In this document: piece by piece, positions 1 to 6,712 of the stretch
How positions within the stretch are numbered: the stretch's first letter is position 1
How the letters are laid out: each line of letters begins with the position of its first letter
Assembly (NCBI GenBank): GCA_964528575.1
Contig: CAZGTQ010000297.1
Location: forward strand, 1 to 10,235
Origin: CAZGTQ01 sp964528575
GTDB lineage: Bacteria; Planctomycetota; UBA1135; GCA-002686595
Reading direction: 5' to 3'
Length of the DNA stretch: 10,235 nt
Position numbers and translations under genes: made by a program
The notes under the pieces: generated by a model
Database searches by the model: none
The model's input: only the letters and a program-made list of their open reading frames with translations
What the model was told of the DNA's origin: nothing

Positions 1-1235
1 CTCTTCGGACCGCGCTCGCGGCGCTCGCCGGCGTGTTGGCGCTTGCGACGGCGCCGCACGCGCAATGCCCGTTTCCCGACGGCCTGGACGGGCCGTGCTG
101 CTCGAACGTCACGGCGACCGTGCCGAACTTCCCTGGCTTCACGCTGCAAGGGAGCGGCTTCTGCTGGACCGACTGCGTGCTCGACACCCAGCGCTGCGTC
201 GACATCGCCGTGTCGATGCCGCTCCAGACCGGCTGCGGGCGGTACCAGTCGCAGCTCTCCGTGTCGGACTGCTCGTCCGGACAAGCGATCATGTCGAGCT
301 TCCCGCTCGTGCTCGACTTCACGCGCACGTGGACCGAGGTGAGCGACAGCGGGAGCAACTATCAAGTGTGGCGCTTCGCCGCCAAGGCCGACCTCTCGGC
401 GGGGACGTCGCCCGGTTGCCCGATGCCGCCGTGCATCGGGCCGAATCCGACGGCGTTCTTCTACGGCTACGTCGACTACGCGCGCGACTGCGACGCTGGC
501 GGCCTCGAGCACGCGCTCGTGCTGTTCCACAACTGCGACACGTTCATCCACAACCAGGCGCACTCCGACAAGCCCGGCACGTACCACCCGGTGACGACGT
601 ACGCGATCGTCGGCCCCGACAACGCGGCGAACCCGTTCCTGCCGACGCCCGGCGGCCGCCCGGGCGGCGCGCTCGTCTCCGAGGCGATGCGCACGTCCGC
701 GCCTGTCGGATCGACGACGTGCATCGCCGAAGAGCCGCTCTCGGCCGGCGACTTGATCCCGATCATCGACGCGTGTGCGTGCCCTCTCGCGCTCGGCCTC
801 GACCGCAACACGGTCAGCTTCTGGCGCGGCACCGGCTCGTGCATCGGGATCGACGGCAATCCGAGCTCGTTCGTCTCGCTCGACACCCTTCCGTTCGGCC
901 TGCCGTGGTTCCACATGCTCACGACGACGATCGGGACCTGGACCAGCGGCGGCGCCTATCCCGGCGTCGAGCGCGCCTTCGTCGAAGAGGGCGTGCTCGG
1001 CTACCACGACTCGTGCGCGGTGACGGCGCTGACGACCGGCAACTCGATCGACATCGTCTACGGCGGCTCGACCGCCGGCGGCTGGAGCGTCCTCTCCACG
1101 CCGGTCGTGCTCCTGACGCAGAACTTCATCGACGTCGCGAGCAACTTCTCGGCGTCCCTCCCCGGCCCCGTCCTGCCGCCGTTCACCGGCAGCGTGCGAC
1201 CGACGCGACACCTGATCTACGCGAACCATCCTTGA
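1..1235 (+). CDS. Secreted cysteine-rich protein of unknown function (5' partial)
   Basis: The reading frame is already open at position 3 and begins with a hydrophobic stretch (LRTALAALAGVLALATA), followed by APHA and then QC. This reads as the h-region and cleavage site of a Sec signal peptide, with cleavage probably after the Ala of PHA, so the true start lies before the window. The GTG at 33 is inside the signal peptide and is not a convincing start. The mature part is about 390 residues with 17 cysteines by my count, including a CC pair near the N-terminus, FCWTDC, CPMPPC and DACAC, suggesting a disulfide-stabilised exported protein. There is no lipobox, and no transmembrane segment after the signal. 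I recognise the general type (a PDGLDGPCC start, a QVWRFAAKADL segment, AFFYGYVDYA, LVLFHNCDTFIH, GTYHP) as an uncharacterised family common in Planctomycetota, from memory only. No catalytic motif is evident. It stops with TGA at 1233-1235, and the next gene is 300 bases away, so it is probably not in an operon with it. Confidence 0.85.
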   Translation, partial: LRTALAALAGVLALATAPHAQCPFPDGLDGPCCSNVTATVPNFPGFTLQGSGFCWTDCVLDTQRCVDIAVSMPLQTGCGRYQSQLSVSDCSSGQAIMSSFPLVLDFTRTWTEVSDSGSNYQVWRFAAKADLSAGTSPGCPMPPCIGPNPTAFFYGYVDYARDCDAGGLEHALVLFHNCDTFIHNQAHSDKPGTYHPVTTYAIVGPDNAANPFLPTPGGRPGGALVSEAMRTSAPVGSTTCIAEEPLSAGDLIPIIDACACPLALGLDRNTVSFWRGTGSCIGIDGNPSSFVSLDTLPFGLPWFHMLTTTIGTWTSGGAYPGVERAFVEEGVLGYHDSCAVTALTTGNSIDIVYGGSTAGGWSVLSTPVVLLTQNFIDVASNFSASLPGPVLPPFTGSVRPTRHLIYANHP

Positions 1236-1309
1236 GGAGCGCCTGAAGCGCGCCGCGCCGCGCAAGCTCGTGCTCGCCGTCGTCGCACCCGCGGCGGCGC
1301 GGCGCTCGA

Positions 1310-1330
1310 GCTCGCGCGGCGCGCGCGAGC
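1310..1330. terminator. Possible hairpin terminator after the cysteine-rich gene
   Basis: GCTCGCGC (1310-1317) and GCGCGAGC (1323-1330) form a perfect 8-bp all-strong stem with a 5-base loop, 75 bases after the stop codon. There is no T tract behind it, so it would be at best a non-canonical or transcript-stabilising structure. In DNA this GC-rich, such palindromes also arise by chance. Confidence 0.2.
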
Positions 1331-1364
1331 GCGGGACGGAGTATCGCAGCCCGCTCGCCCGCGC

Positions 1365-1388
1365 CATCGCATCGGGGCATCGCATCGG
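1365..1388. repeat. Short direct repeat, 11 bp twice with a 13-bp period
   Basis: CATCGCATCGG occurs at 1365-1375 and again at 1378-1388, separated by GG. It lies about 150 bases upstream of the beta-helix start. It could be a tandem half-site for a regulator or only a small slippage duplication; nothing else in the sequence decides between these. Confidence 0.4.
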
Positions 1389-1524
1389 CCGACGCGGTGC
1401 CGGTTGGGTCGCGGAGCGCCTCCCGTGACGCGGAGGCGGTTCTCGAGGCTGCCGGGTTGCGGCCAGCGAGCGCCGAGGCGACGATCGGCTCGTCCCTCGC
1501 AAGCGATCACCGACGGCACGGTCG

Positions 1525-1531
1525 GGAGGAG
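1525..1531 (+). promoter_or_regulatory. Ribosome binding site fixing the beta-helix start
   Basis: GGAGGAG ends 4 bases before the ATG at 1536. It is the strongest Shine-Dalgarno match seen before any gene here. It favours 1536 over the upstream in-frame GTG at 1404, whose extra 44 residues are Arg-rich, unlike a signal peptide, and overlap the intergenic repeat zone's downstream flank. Confidence 0.7.
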
Positions 1532-1535
1532 CTCG

Positions 1536-3497
1536 ATGACGACCTCGCTTTTCGCTCTCGTGATGCTCGGCTCTCCGCTCACCGTGTGGGTCGACGACGA
1601 CTACGACGCGTCGACGCCCGGCTGGCAGGTCGACCGCTTCGATCGCGTCCAGGACGGCGTCGCGGCCGTCGCGACAGGGGGCACCGTCAACGTGCTCGCC
1701 GGAACGTACGCGGAGGCCGTGGTCGTCGATCGCGCGATGACGCTGACGGGCCAAGGGCCCGGCGCGCCAGCGATCGACGCGGGCGGCGCCGGTCCGACCG
1801 TCACGGTGACCGGGAACGGGGCGACGGTGAGCGCGCTCGTGCTGCGCAACGTGGGCCTTTCTTCGGATCCGGCCGTGCGCGTCGAGGCGGACGACGTCAC
1901 CGTGAGCGACAACACGATCGGGCCAGCGAGCAGGGGCGTGTGGATCGAGAGCGGAGCGGACGGCAACCGGCTGCTCGGCAACACCATCGTGGGGACGGTG
2001 ACGGGCGTGCTCGTCTACTCGGAAGGCAACACGATCCAGGGCAACACGCTGTCGGGCAACTACACGCACGACATGCTCGTTGGAGGTCGGCTGAACACGG
2101 TCGCGGGAAACGTGGTGGGCTCCTCCTGCTACCACGGCGTCGACGTGAACGGGGTCGACAACACGATCGTGGGCAACACGCTCTTCGGCCACACGAAGAA
2201 CCTCGAGGTGCGGCACTCGGAGCGGACGCAGGTGCGGGACAACACGATTCCGCAGCAGCAGGGGACGTACAACTCGGTCGAGCTCTACCAGTCTCCGGAC
2301 ACGCTCCTCGAGGACAACACGATCGGCCAGGCCCAATTCGCCGCCGTCGACGCGCAGTCTTGCGATCGCCTGGTCGTCAGGGGCAACTCCTTCGTGTCCG
2401 ACGCGGCTCCCGCGCTGCTCTACGTGACCTACTCGAGCGAAGCGACGATCGAGTCCAACTCGTTCGAGAGCGGTGGGATCGCGTTCGACGGCTCGCTGCC
2501 GGAGCACTTCCGCACCCACACGATCGCGAGCAACACGACAGGCGGCCGGCCGATCCGCTACTACCGCGACGTGGTCGGCCCGTTCGACGTGCCGCAGGAC
2601 ACCGCGCAGCTCCTGCTCGCGAGCTGCACCGGAGTGCGCGCCGCGGGGCTCTTCCTGAACGAGACCGCCTCGGGCGTCCTCCTCGCCTACTCGGACGGGA
2701 ACACGGTGGAGGACTGCTTCGCGGTGGCTTGCTCGACCGGCGTCGACATCGTCGAGTCGCACGGCAACGCGATCACGCGCAACCACGTCACGGCGAGCGC
2801 TTTCCGCGGCGTGGGGATCCGATCGTCGGGCGGCAACACGCTCAGCGAGAACACCTTCGTGGACAACACGGTTCCGCTGAGCTCGCACGATTGCGACGGG
2901 CTGCTGAACACGTTCGTCCGCAACTCGTTCGTCGAGGGCGGGCTGCCCAGCGACGGATGCGGCGGCACGTGGAGCGCGCCGCTCCCGACCGGCGGCAACT
3001 ACTACGAGCAATACGGCGGATCGGACGCCGACGGCGACGGGATCGGCGACGTGCCGCAGCCCACCGGCAGCATGCAGGACGACCTGCCCTGGATGCGCCC
3101 CACGCCGCGGGGCGTGCTCTGGTCCGAGTCGACGACGATCTCGGCTTCGGAGAGCACCGACTACCTGATGTACCTCGAGGCCGGAGCGCCGAGCGGCGGC
3201 CGACCCTTCCTGACGCTCGCCGGCATGACCGGCTGGGCGCCGGGCACGCAGATCCCGAACGGGCCGTTGCTCCCGCTCAACCTCGACCCAGTCACCTACT
3301 ACGTCCTCATGTGGACGAACACGTCGTGGTTCCAGCACTTCGCGAAGAACCTGAACGCGAGCGGCGGCTCGTACTCGTGGGTGAAGATCGGCCCGCTGGG
3401 CCCTGCGTTCGTCGGCTTCGAGCTCACGTTCGCGTACGCGCTGACCGACACGCTCGACTACGTGTCGGAGCCGCTGCGCGCGCTCGTCGTTCCGTGA
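1536..3497 (+). CDS. NosD/CASH-type right-handed beta-helix surface protein
   Basis: This 653-residue protein is probably exported. It has a short hydrophobic N-terminus (SLFALVMLGSPL, without a basic n-region, so the signal is weak) followed by VWVDDDY, a common opening of planctomycete beta-helix proteins. Then comes the usual ramp (VQDGVAAVATGGTVNVLAGTYAE) with a basic capping turn, and about 15-20 coils marked by recurring GNTI, DNTI and GNTL asparagine-ladder turns from roughly residue 80 to 480. The coil region ends with GGNYYEQYGGSDADGDGIGDVP, the NosD-like closing motif, whose DADGDGIGD acidic loop resembles a calcium-binding turn. The last ~120 residues (from TTISASES) form a beta-rich domain with LPLNLDP and ending in LRALVVP, which resembles a recurrent C-terminal domain of planctomycete secreted proteins. 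Such helices usually bind or cleave polysaccharide, but I see no lyase active-site signature, so substrate and activity are unassigned. It is convergent with the NHEJ operon. Confidence 0.85.
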   Translation: MTTSLFALVMLGSPLTVWVDDDYDASTPGWQVDRFDRVQDGVAAVATGGTVNVLAGTYAEAVVVDRAMTLTGQGPGAPAIDAGGAGPTVTVTGNGATVSALVLRNVGLSSDPAVRVEADDVTVSDNTIGPASRGVWIESGADGNRLLGNTIVGTVTGVLVYSEGNTIQGNTLSGNYTHDMLVGGRLNTVAGNVVGSSCYHGVDVNGVDNTIVGNTLFGHTKNLEVRHSERTQVRDNTIPQQQGTYNSVELYQSPDTLLEDNTIGQAQFAAVDAQSCDRLVVRGNSFVSDAAPALLYVTYSSEATIESNSFESGGIAFDGSLPEHFRTHTIASNTTGGRPIRYYRDVVGPFDVPQDTAQLLLASCTGVRAAGLFLNETASGVLLAYSDGNTVEDCFAVACSTGVDIVESHGNAITRNHVTASAFRGVGIRSSGGNTLSENTFVDNTVPLSSHDCDGLLNTFVRNSFVEGGLPSDGCGGTWSAPLPTGGNYYEQYGGSDADGDGIGDVPQPTGSMQDDLPWMRPTPRGVLWSESTTISASESTDYLMYLEAGAPSGGRPFLTLAGMTGWAPGTQIPNGPLLPLNLDPVTYYVLMWTNTSWFQHFAKNLNASGGSYSWVKIGPLGPAFVGFELTFAYALTDTLDYVSEPLRALVVP

Positions 3498-3532
3498 GCG
3501 CGGCGTGAGCGTCCGGATCGCTGAGGAGCGCC

Positions 3533-3552
3533 GGTGTCGCACACCTTGTTGT
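3533..3552 (+). terminator. Candidate intrinsic terminator of the beta-helix gene
   Basis: GGTGT (3533-3537) pairs with ACACC (3541-3545) across a CGC loop and is followed directly by TTGTTGT (3546-3552), a rare T-rich patch in this DNA. It lies 36 bases after the stop of the beta-helix gene. The stem is only 5 bp, so the terminator would be weak. Confidence 0.4.
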
Positions 3553-3594
3553 CGTTCAGCGACAGGGAGGCGGCGCTACGGAGTCGCACATCTC

Positions 3595-3616
3595 GATACG
3601 GTGAGAGGGCCGTATC
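3595..3616. terminator. Perfect 7-bp inverted repeat, possible terminator of the NHEJ operon
   Basis: GATACGG (3595-3601) and CCGTATC (3610-3616) form a perfect stem with an 8-base loop. Read on the minus strand it lies 30 bases beyond the stop of the BRCT-MerR-TPR gene. No T tract follows on either strand, so it may be a transcript-end structure or a protein-binding palindrome rather than a classical terminator. Confidence 0.3.
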
Positions 3617-3625
3617 TGCTCGCCG

Positions 3626-3638
3626 GGCCGGTTCGGCC
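3626..3638. terminator. Short GC hairpin just after the NHEJ operon
   Basis: GGCCG (3626-3630) pairs with CGGCC (3634-3638) around GTT. On the minus strand it begins 7 bases after the stop codon of the BRCT-MerR-TPR gene. It has no T tract and is short; it may act with the repeat at 3595-3616. Confidence 0.2.
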
Positions 3639-3645
3639 TCGCCCC

Positions 3646-4833
3646 TCAGTCGTCCCGCACGTGGCGTAGCCGCTCGCGCACGACGGCGGCCCACGAGCTC
3701 GACGGATCGCGGTCGAGATAGGCGCGCCAGTGATGCAGCGCGCCGTCGAAGTCGCCGCGGTCGGCGAGCGTTTCCGCGAGGTTGTAGTGGGCGTCGGCGT
3801 AGTCCGGCGCGAGCGCGAGCGCGCGGTGGAAGGCGCGCACCGACTCGTGCGGGTCGCCGGCGTCGGCGAGCGCGTTGCCGAGGTTGTTCCAGGCCTCGAC
3901 GTAAGCGGGGTCGACCTCGACCGCGCGGCGGAAGCACGTCGCGGCGCGCGCGGCCTCGCCGAGCGAGTAGAGCGCGTTCCCGAGATTGAAGAGCGCCTCC
4001 GGGTCGGGCTCGACCGTCTCCACCGCGCGCTCGTAGAACTGGATGGCTTCGGCGAGGTCGCCGGCCTCCTCCGCGCGCACGCCGCGCTCGAACCAGCTCT
4101 GGTGGACCGGGCCGACGCGCTCGAGGACCGGGCGCAGGGCCGCCTCGTCCGCAGCCGCGAGCGCGGCGGCCGCGCCGAACGGCAGCCGCAACTGACCGGT
4201 CGGCTCGGCCAGCGCGCCGCTCTCGGTGCGCACGCCGACCGCGCCGCGCTGCTCGAGCGTCTCGAGCCACGCGAGCGAGAGCTCGTCCGCCGGCAGCCAC
4301 TCGCGCAGTTGCCGCAGGCTCTCGCGGATCCGCTGCGCGCCGACGCCCTGGCGCGTCAGGCGCACGAGCTCGCGCGCGCCGGCGACCTGCTTGAAGTCGA
4401 AGAAGCACAGGTGCCGGACCTCGGCGATCGGGCGGATCAGCCCGCTGCGCACCCAGCCGCGAATCTCGCTCGCCGCCACGCCCAGGATGCGCGCGAGCTG
4501 CGCCGTCGTGTACATCCGGTGCAGCTCGTGGCGCGGCCCCTCGAGGCCGAGGCGCGAGACGAGCTCCTCCTCCGAGACGACGCGCAGCGGTCGGCCGCCG
4601 GCCTGCAGCTCGCGCGCGCGGCGCAGCGCCTTCGTCAGCGAGCCGTCGTCGCCGAGCGGCGGACCGCCCTCGCCGACGACGAGCAGATCGGTCGACCCGC
4701 CCGGCTCGCGGGTGTAACGGCCACCCGCACCCGCGATGTGGCGTTTCGCCTCGACCCGCGACATGGAGGCCAGGCGGCCCGTGATGGCCACCTCCACACC
4801 TTCGAGTCGGCGCTGGAGGTCGACGGTGCTCAT
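3646..4833 (-). CDS. BRCT-MerR-TPR fusion protein, third gene of the NHEJ operon
   Basis: This 395-residue cytoplasmic protein has three recognisable parts. Residues ~8-95 are a BRCT domain of the NAD-ligase (LigA) type: VAITGRLASMSRVEAKRHI, GGRYT, TDLLVVGE, then SLTKALRRARE and VVSEEEL. Residues ~107-175 are a MerR-type winged helix-turn-helix: MYTTAQLARILGV, SEIRGWVRSGLIRP, and FFDFKQVAGARELVRL, followed by a helical QRIRESLRQLREWLP stretch. A linker (~180-240, with GQLRLPF) leads to four tetratricopeptide repeats (~242-377), seen as FNLGNALYSLGE, WNNLGNALADAGD and HYNLAETLADRGD. MerR-TPR proteins occur in several phyla; the added BRCT domain is what is unusual. Its ATG overlaps the ligase stop in an ATGA, so translation is probably coupled. 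BRCT domains mediate phospho-protein or DNA-end interactions and TPRs bind partners, so I infer a scaffold or damage-responsive regulator of end joining. No effector-binding or enzymatic domain is visible. Confidence 0.85.
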   Translation of the reverse strand: MSTVDLQRRLEGVEVAITGRLASMSRVEAKRHIAGAGGRYTREPGGSTDLLVVGEGGPPLGDDGSLTKALRRARELQAGGRPLRVVSEEELVSRLGLEGPRHELHRMYTTAQLARILGVAASEIRGWVRSGLIRPIAEVRHLCFFDFKQVAGARELVRLTRQGVGAQRIRESLRQLREWLPADELSLAWLETLEQRGAVGVRTESGALAEPTGQLRLPFGAAAALAAADEAALRPVLERVGPVHQSWFERGVRAEEAGDLAEAIQFYERAVETVEPDPEALFNLGNALYSLGEAARAATCFRRAVEVDPAYVEAWNNLGNALADAGDPHESVRAFHRALALAPDYADAHYNLAETLADRGDFDGALHHWRAYLDRDPSSSWAAVVRERLRHVRDD

Positions 4834-5750
4834 GGCGAACCGGAAAGCAGCTCGACGAACACCGGAGCACGCAGGTTCCCGGTGCTCGTGCGCTCCAAGT
4901 AGGCTACTGCGCAGTAGACGTCGGGTTCAACCCACACGGCGTCCATTCCGCACTCGACGAGCGGCCCGGGTCGCACGCGTGGGCGCAAGAGAGCGAGCAA
5001 CTTCGCACGCATCGCGTCGGTCAGCCCGCTTCCGACCTTGCCGACGCAACGCAGCTCGCCGTCCTCCTCCACCGCCCCGATCACGAGGCTGCGCAGGTCG
5101 CCGGTCTCGTCCGCCTGGTAGCCGAGGATCACGCAAGGCATGTTGCGGCGGATCTTGATCTTCGTCCACGAATCCGAGCGCCGCCCCGGCAGGTACGCGC
5201 CGTCGAGCCGCTTCGCCAGGATCCCTTCGATGCCGCGCCGGTCGACCTCTCCGAAGAGAGCGCGCCCGCGGCCGACGATGCCGTCGGAGAGCACGAGCCG
5301 CGGCTCCTCGCACGCCTCGACGATCGGCGCGAGCAGCTCCCGCCGCGCGCGCAACGGCAGCGCCATCCGCGACTCGAAGCCCGTGTAGAGCACGTCGAAC
5401 ACGACGTACGTGACCGGCGTCGCGCGCGCGAGCACGCGGGCGCGCGCCTCGGTGCGGGCCTGCTCGCGCGAGAGCACGGCGCGGAAGTCGGGCAGCCCTT
5501 GCGGGGTCAGGGCGACCAGCTCGCCATCGAGCACCGTGCCCGGCGGCAGCCCGCCGAGGAACGCGAGCTCGGGATAGCGCTCGGTCGCGCTGCGCCGGCT
5601 GCGGCCGACGAGCCGGTACGCGCCGCCCTCGACGAACGCGAGGGCGCGGATCCCGTCCCATTTGATCTCGAACCAGTGCTCGTCGGAGTCGAACGGCTGC
5701 CCGAGCTTGGCCAGCATCGGCTCGACGAAGTCGGGGAGCCGGCCCGCCAT
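4830..5750 (-). CDS. ligD: ATP-dependent DNA ligase, LigD ligase-domain type (stand-alone)
   Basis: This 306-residue protein seals nicks and double-strand breaks by forming an enzyme-AMP intermediate. The nucleotidyltransferase motifs are present in order: motif I EIKWDGIR with the adenylated lysine K30, motif III LDGEL (74-78), motif IIIa VVFDVLY (116-122), motif IV EGILAKR (175-181) and motif V SWTKIKIR (194-201). An OB-fold follows to the C-terminus, with VGKVGSGLTDAM and RAPVF typical of LigD. The length fits a ligase module only: there is no primase-polymerase domain and no phosphoesterase domain, unlike Mycobacterium or Pseudomonas LigD, so it could equally be named a LigC-like ligase. 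It starts 9 bases after the Ku stop and overlaps the next gene by ATGA. No clear Shine-Dalgarno sequence precedes it, suggesting coupling to Ku translation. The symbol is by domain similarity. Confidence 0.93.
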   Translation of the reverse strand: MAGRLPDFVEPMLAKLGQPFDSDEHWFEIKWDGIRALAFVEGGAYRLVGRSRRSATERYPELAFLGGLPPGTVLDGELVALTPQGLPDFRAVLSREQARTEARARVLARATPVTYVVFDVLYTGFESRMALPLRARRELLAPIVEACEEPRLVLSDGIVGRGRALFGEVDRRGIEGILAKRLDGAYLPGRRSDSWTKIKIRRNMPCVILGYQADETGDLRSLVIGAVEEDGELRCVGKVGSGLTDAMRAKLLALLRPRVRPGPLVECGMDAVWVEPDVYCAVAYLERTSTGNLRAPVFVELLSGSP

Positions 5751-5759
5751 GGCCGCGGA

Positions 5760-6635
5760 TCAGCCGGTCTTCTTCTTGCGGCCGCCGGCCTTCTTGCGCG
5801 GCGCCGCTTCCTGCTCGGCTTCCTTGACCGACGGCGCCATCTTGCGACGCGCGCCGGACTGCGCCTCGGCCACGCTCTTCTTGAGCGCGTCCATCAGGTT
5901 GAGGATCTTGGGCTCCTCGGGCGCGGGCGCCTGGACGACTTCCTCGCCCTCGATCTTCATCTCGATCAGCTTGGTCAGCTTCGCGACGTACTGGTCCTCG
6001 TACTCGTTCGGGTCGAACTCGATGCGCGACGCCTCGATCAGCGTCTTCGTCAGCTCCATCTCCTGCGGCGACGCCTCGGCCGACGGGACGTCGTCGATGA
6101 AGAGCGACGGCATCTTCGTCTTCTGCGCGTAGTTGAGGAACGTCATCACGAGCATGTTCTCGAGCGGCCGCACCATGACGAGCTGCTCGCGCCCGCTCAT
6201 CACGACCTGCGCGATGCCGCAGACGCCCGCGCTCACCATGCCCTCGCGCAGCAGCGTGTACGGCCGGTTCCCCGCGACTCCGTCCGGCAGCAAGTAGTAC
6301 GTCTTGCCCGCCATGTGGATCGGGTCGATCGCCTCGGTCTCGGTGAACCCGAACAAGCTGATCGAGCGGTCGGACTCCGAGCGCAGCTTCGACACCTCGT
6401 CGGTGTCGACGACGACGTACTGGTCCTTCGCGTACTCGTAGCCGCTGACGATCTCGTCGTTCTTGAGCTCGCCGTGCTCCGGGCAGACCTTCTGGTACTT
6501 GACGCGCAGGTTGCAGTCCTTGTGGAGCTGGTTCAGCCGGATCTCTTCGCCGGAGTTCGCGGCGGTGAACGCCTTCACGGGCACGGAGACCAGGCTGAGC
6601 TTGATGTAGCCCTTCCAGCTGGAGCGCGGAGCCAT
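5760..6635 (-). CDS. ku: Ku DNA end-binding protein for non-homologous end joining
   Basis: Bacterial Ku homodimers encircle double-strand DNA ends and recruit the ligase. From the ATG at 6635 the protein has 291 residues, a usual bacterial Ku length, and opens with MAPRSSWKGYIKLSLVSVPVKAF, the canonical family N-terminus. Other family features are LHKDC..RVKYQKVCPEHGE (37-55), VSGYEYAKDQYVVVD (63-76), the IDPIHMAGKTYYLLP segment (103-116) and LMDALKKSVAEA (247-258), before a lysine/arginine-rich tail (RKKAGGRKKKTG). Basic tails are known in bacterial Ku and help DNA binding and threading. H38, C41, C51 and H54 are spaced like a possible metal site, which is inference. In-frame starts at 6713 (GTG) and 6677 (ATG) would add residues with no resemblance to Ku, so I chose 6635. 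It is the first gene of the Ku-ligase-BRCT/MerR/TPR operon and is divergent from a glutathione S-transferase gene. Confidence 0.95.
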   Translation of the reverse strand: MAPRSSWKGYIKLSLVSVPVKAFTAANSGEEIRLNQLHKDCNLRVKYQKVCPEHGELKNDEIVSGYEYAKDQYVVVDTDEVSKLRSESDRSISLFGFTETEAIDPIHMAGKTYYLLPDGVAGNRPYTLLREGMVSAGVCGIAQVVMSGREQLVMVRPLENMLVMTFLNYAQKTKMPSLFIDDVPSAEASPQEMELTKTLIEASRIEFDPNEYEDQYVAKLTKLIEMKIEGEEVVQAPAPEEPKILNLMDALKKSVAEAQSGARRKMAPSVKEAEQEAAPRKKAGGRKKKTG

Positions 6636-6703
6636 CGGATCGCTTTCGGACGGGGTCAGGGCCTCACGAGCACGCATCGGCTCGCCGGCCGTCGAGCTTG
6701 ACA

Positions 6704-6712
6704 AGGATAGCA
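6704..6712 (-). promoter_or_regulatory. Candidate extended -10 promoter of the NHEJ operon
   Basis: On the minus strand TGCTATCCT reads as an extended -10 (TGn plus TATCCT, 4 of 6 matches to TATAAT) in a region otherwise nearly pure G/C. Transcription would start near 6697, giving a leader of about 60 bases to the Ku ATG at 6635. No acceptable -35 hexamer lies 16-18 bases upstream, which is tolerable for extended -10 promoters. Confidence 0.35.

Larger units (their letters stand above)
1236..1535. other. 300-base intergenic region, no gene seen
   Basis: Between the cysteine-rich protein and the beta-helix gene I find no convincing coding sequence. The open frames crossing it are Arg/Ala-rich and look like GC-bias artefacts. 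It holds an 8-bp perfect hairpin at 1310-1330, an 11-base direct repeat at 1365-1388, and a good Shine-Dalgarno sequence (GGAGGAG at 1525-1531) for the downstream gene. I could not place a convincing -35/-10 pair, although the promoter of the downstream gene should lie here. Confidence 0.6.
3498..3645. other. Convergent intergenic region with three hairpins
   Basis: This 148-base stretch separates the 3' ends of the beta-helix gene (+) and the BRCT-MerR-TPR gene (-). It contains no gene. Three inverted repeats (3533-3545, 3595-3616 and 3626-3638) make it a likely bidirectional termination zone; each is described separately. Confidence 0.5.

Noticed and set aside
1911..2330. Regularly recurring AACACGATC strings as a possible CRISPR array
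   Set aside because: The repeats are short, unevenly spaced, in one reading frame, and encode the NTI turns of the beta-helix.
1397..3508. Alternative 703-codon plus-strand frame over the beta-helix gene
   Set aside because: Arg-rich product without structure; the other frame gives regular beta-helix coils and has a strong Shine-Dalgarno sequence.
3730..4902. Long plus-strand open frame of 390 codons antisense to the BRCT-MerR-TPR gene
   Set aside because: Its product is a monotonous Arg/Ala/Leu/Glu-rich sequence without motifs, while the minus strand encodes clear BRCT, MerR and TPR domains. It is a GC-bias shadow.
5499..6701. Long plus-strand open frame of 400 codons antisense to Ku and ligase
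   Set aside because: Low-complexity Arg/Leu/His/Asp-rich product opposite highly conserved Ku and ligase motifs; a shadow.
6698..6703. TTGACA, a perfect -35 hexamer on the plus strand
   Set aside because: Nothing like a -10 lies 15-19 bases downstream (GCACGC at the 17-base spacing), and the GST gene is 155 bases further on. Probably chance.
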